The notes beneath the pieces are model-generated. The model searched no databases, was not told the origin of the DNA, and saw only the letters and a program-made list of their open reading frames with translations. Of a stretch of DNA of 64,000 bases, positions 62,861 through 64,000 are shown piece by piece (within the stretch, counting starts at the first letter, position 1; each line of letters begins with the position of its first letter). Source of the stretch: Temnothorax longispinosus (lineage: Eukaryota; Arthropoda; Insecta; Hymenoptera; Formicidae); the NCBI RefSeq assembly GCF_030848805.1, contig NC_092365.1:3844001-3908000 (forward strand), in the 5' to 3' direction. A program made the position numbers and the translations under genes.

Positions 62861-64000
62861 TTAAAAATATTAATAAAATTACAAAACGCGATATTAACAC
62901 GATTGATATTATTATAAATGCCAAACTACACTATACTAGGTGTTGGAAAAGTAAATAAAACAAGCGTTTGAATGAAAAAGAATTGTTTGAGTAAGAAGGA
63001 CCGTCTTTGCCATGCTACATTAGATTGCGTAGACGAGATTGCATTGATGTAGGACTTGTATCAAGGTTAATTAGAGCGAAATATAACACTTTCTGCTAAG
63101 TGTTTCCTCAAAGCGATATTATAACCGCGATTGTAGCACCTGCCAAGTTATTATAGCGCGTGATACACGTGTTTTCAAAGTTGTCAGTCAACAGCCTTTA
63201 AGATTGTCCGTAGCCCTATATCGCCGGCATCGTTCGAACGAACAATCGAACGCGCCTTCTCGATCTTCGCTTTGGAGAAGTCCATTCAAAATCGACTGTC
63301 TGACCGCACGTCAATGGGGAGAGAGGGAGAGAGAGAGAGAGATTGGGATTCCGTCCCTTTGAGTCCTTCCTATGCGGTCCACCCAACGCGACCACAAATC
63401 TTCTCCGACCCTTCGCCGTGCATGAGGGTTGTCGCGCGGCGCGTTTCCACCGCATGTTTTTGCCGGAAGGGTGACGACACGTTACGAGCGAGTTAACTGC
63501 GGCGAAACAAAGGTACAAGGGCCGGTATTTTTTTTTGTCGCCGGTAAACGAATGTGCTGCTTTCTTTTTTTCGCGGAGAGAAAGAGCGCGAAGGGGAGGG
63601 AGGGACGGTTCTGTCCCGAAATTAAGTGGCTATTTTGTGGCGATAATTGTGATAAATGCCCCGGCCAAATGGCGGTCGAGTTCGCGGTGTAATTTGTCGT
63701 TGAAAAGGGAATACTTTCTTTCCGTCTAACGTGGTGATTCATTAATTTATTTTTGTCGTGGTAAATGTATCAGATTTCTCCCGCTTTTATTAACTAAAAG
63801 CTACAGTCTTTTATGATAATAAAGATAAACTCACGAAAGAATGTCGTGCAAACATTGCAAAATTAGCTTTGTGGTAATTACAGGTAATTATAATTAATAT
63901 GTGTTCTTCTAAATCGCCCAAATATGTTGTTGCTTTAATGTTTATTAATGCGATGTTAACGAAATTTAATATTTTAATTAGGCATTTATATAATTAAAAA
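62861..64000. other. Right-hand end, no supported gene
   Basis: Mixed AT- and GC-rich sequence. A GA-rich simple run lies at 63319-63342. ORFs of 60-100 codons overlap on both strands between 63.2 and 63.75 kb and carry no recognisable domain. Confidence 0.4.
63319..63342. repeat. GA-rich simple repeat
   Basis: GA dinucleotides interrupted by one GGG triplet. Confidence 0.8.

Noticed and set aside
1..64000. CRISPR arrays, operons, bacterial promoters or phage genes
   Set aside because: The window has spliced eukaryotic exons and no array of equal spacers or tightly packed ORFs.
1..64000. Retrotransposon or transposase coding sequence
   Set aside because: No ORF shows reverse transcriptase, integrase or transposase motifs; all mobile elements seen are short and non-coding.

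Overview
This window looks like nuclear DNA of an animal, most likely an insect and possibly an ant or another hymenopteran. It is AT-rich with scattered GC- and CpG-rich patches, and coding sequence is sparse and split by GT-AG introns. There are inverted-repeat DNA transposon remnants and simple repeats. There is no operon, ribosome binding site, CRISPR array or prokaryotic signal. The insect/ant assignment is inference; only the eukaryotic gene structure is directly visible.

The one well-supported gene is the 3' part of a plus-strand multi-pass membrane protein (exons 2989-3210, 6680-6875 and 7212-7263) that resembles the TMEM272 family. Its introns are in matching phases and its stop codon and poly(A) signal are in the window. 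Its 5' exon or exons lie to the left of the window or were not recognised. A TA-flanked inverted-repeat element sits just upstream of the first visible exon. A 1.93-kb foldback element fills much of the next intron.

From 7.3 to 58 kb I see mostly intergenic or intronic sequence. Three weak coding candidates stand out: a possible terminal exon with a CxxC/CxxC pair (13309-13754), a 73-codon ORF with a strong start context (43212-43433) and a 63-codon ORF (33340-33531). This block also holds two foldback elements (31154-31393 and 33944-34681), a perfect 50-bp tandem duplication (50878-50977), several hairpins and microsatellites. The second foldback (33944-34681) shares its terminal motif with the large intronic foldback at 4002-5931.

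From 58.2 to 62.9 kb the sequence has a roughly symmetric layout. A GC-rich centre (about 59.35-61.31 kb) is flanked by two candidate first coding exons pointing away from each other: minus strand 59350-59260 and plus strand 61310-61415. Both end at a GTGAGT donor. Just beyond each donor lies a degenerate tandem array with a period of about 145-200 bp. The centre carries a 138-bp inverted-repeat element and a tandem duplication of about 120 bp. The natural reading is a bidirectional promoter region, with both gene bodies running away from it. The last 1.1 kb shows no recognisable feature beyond a GA-rich run.
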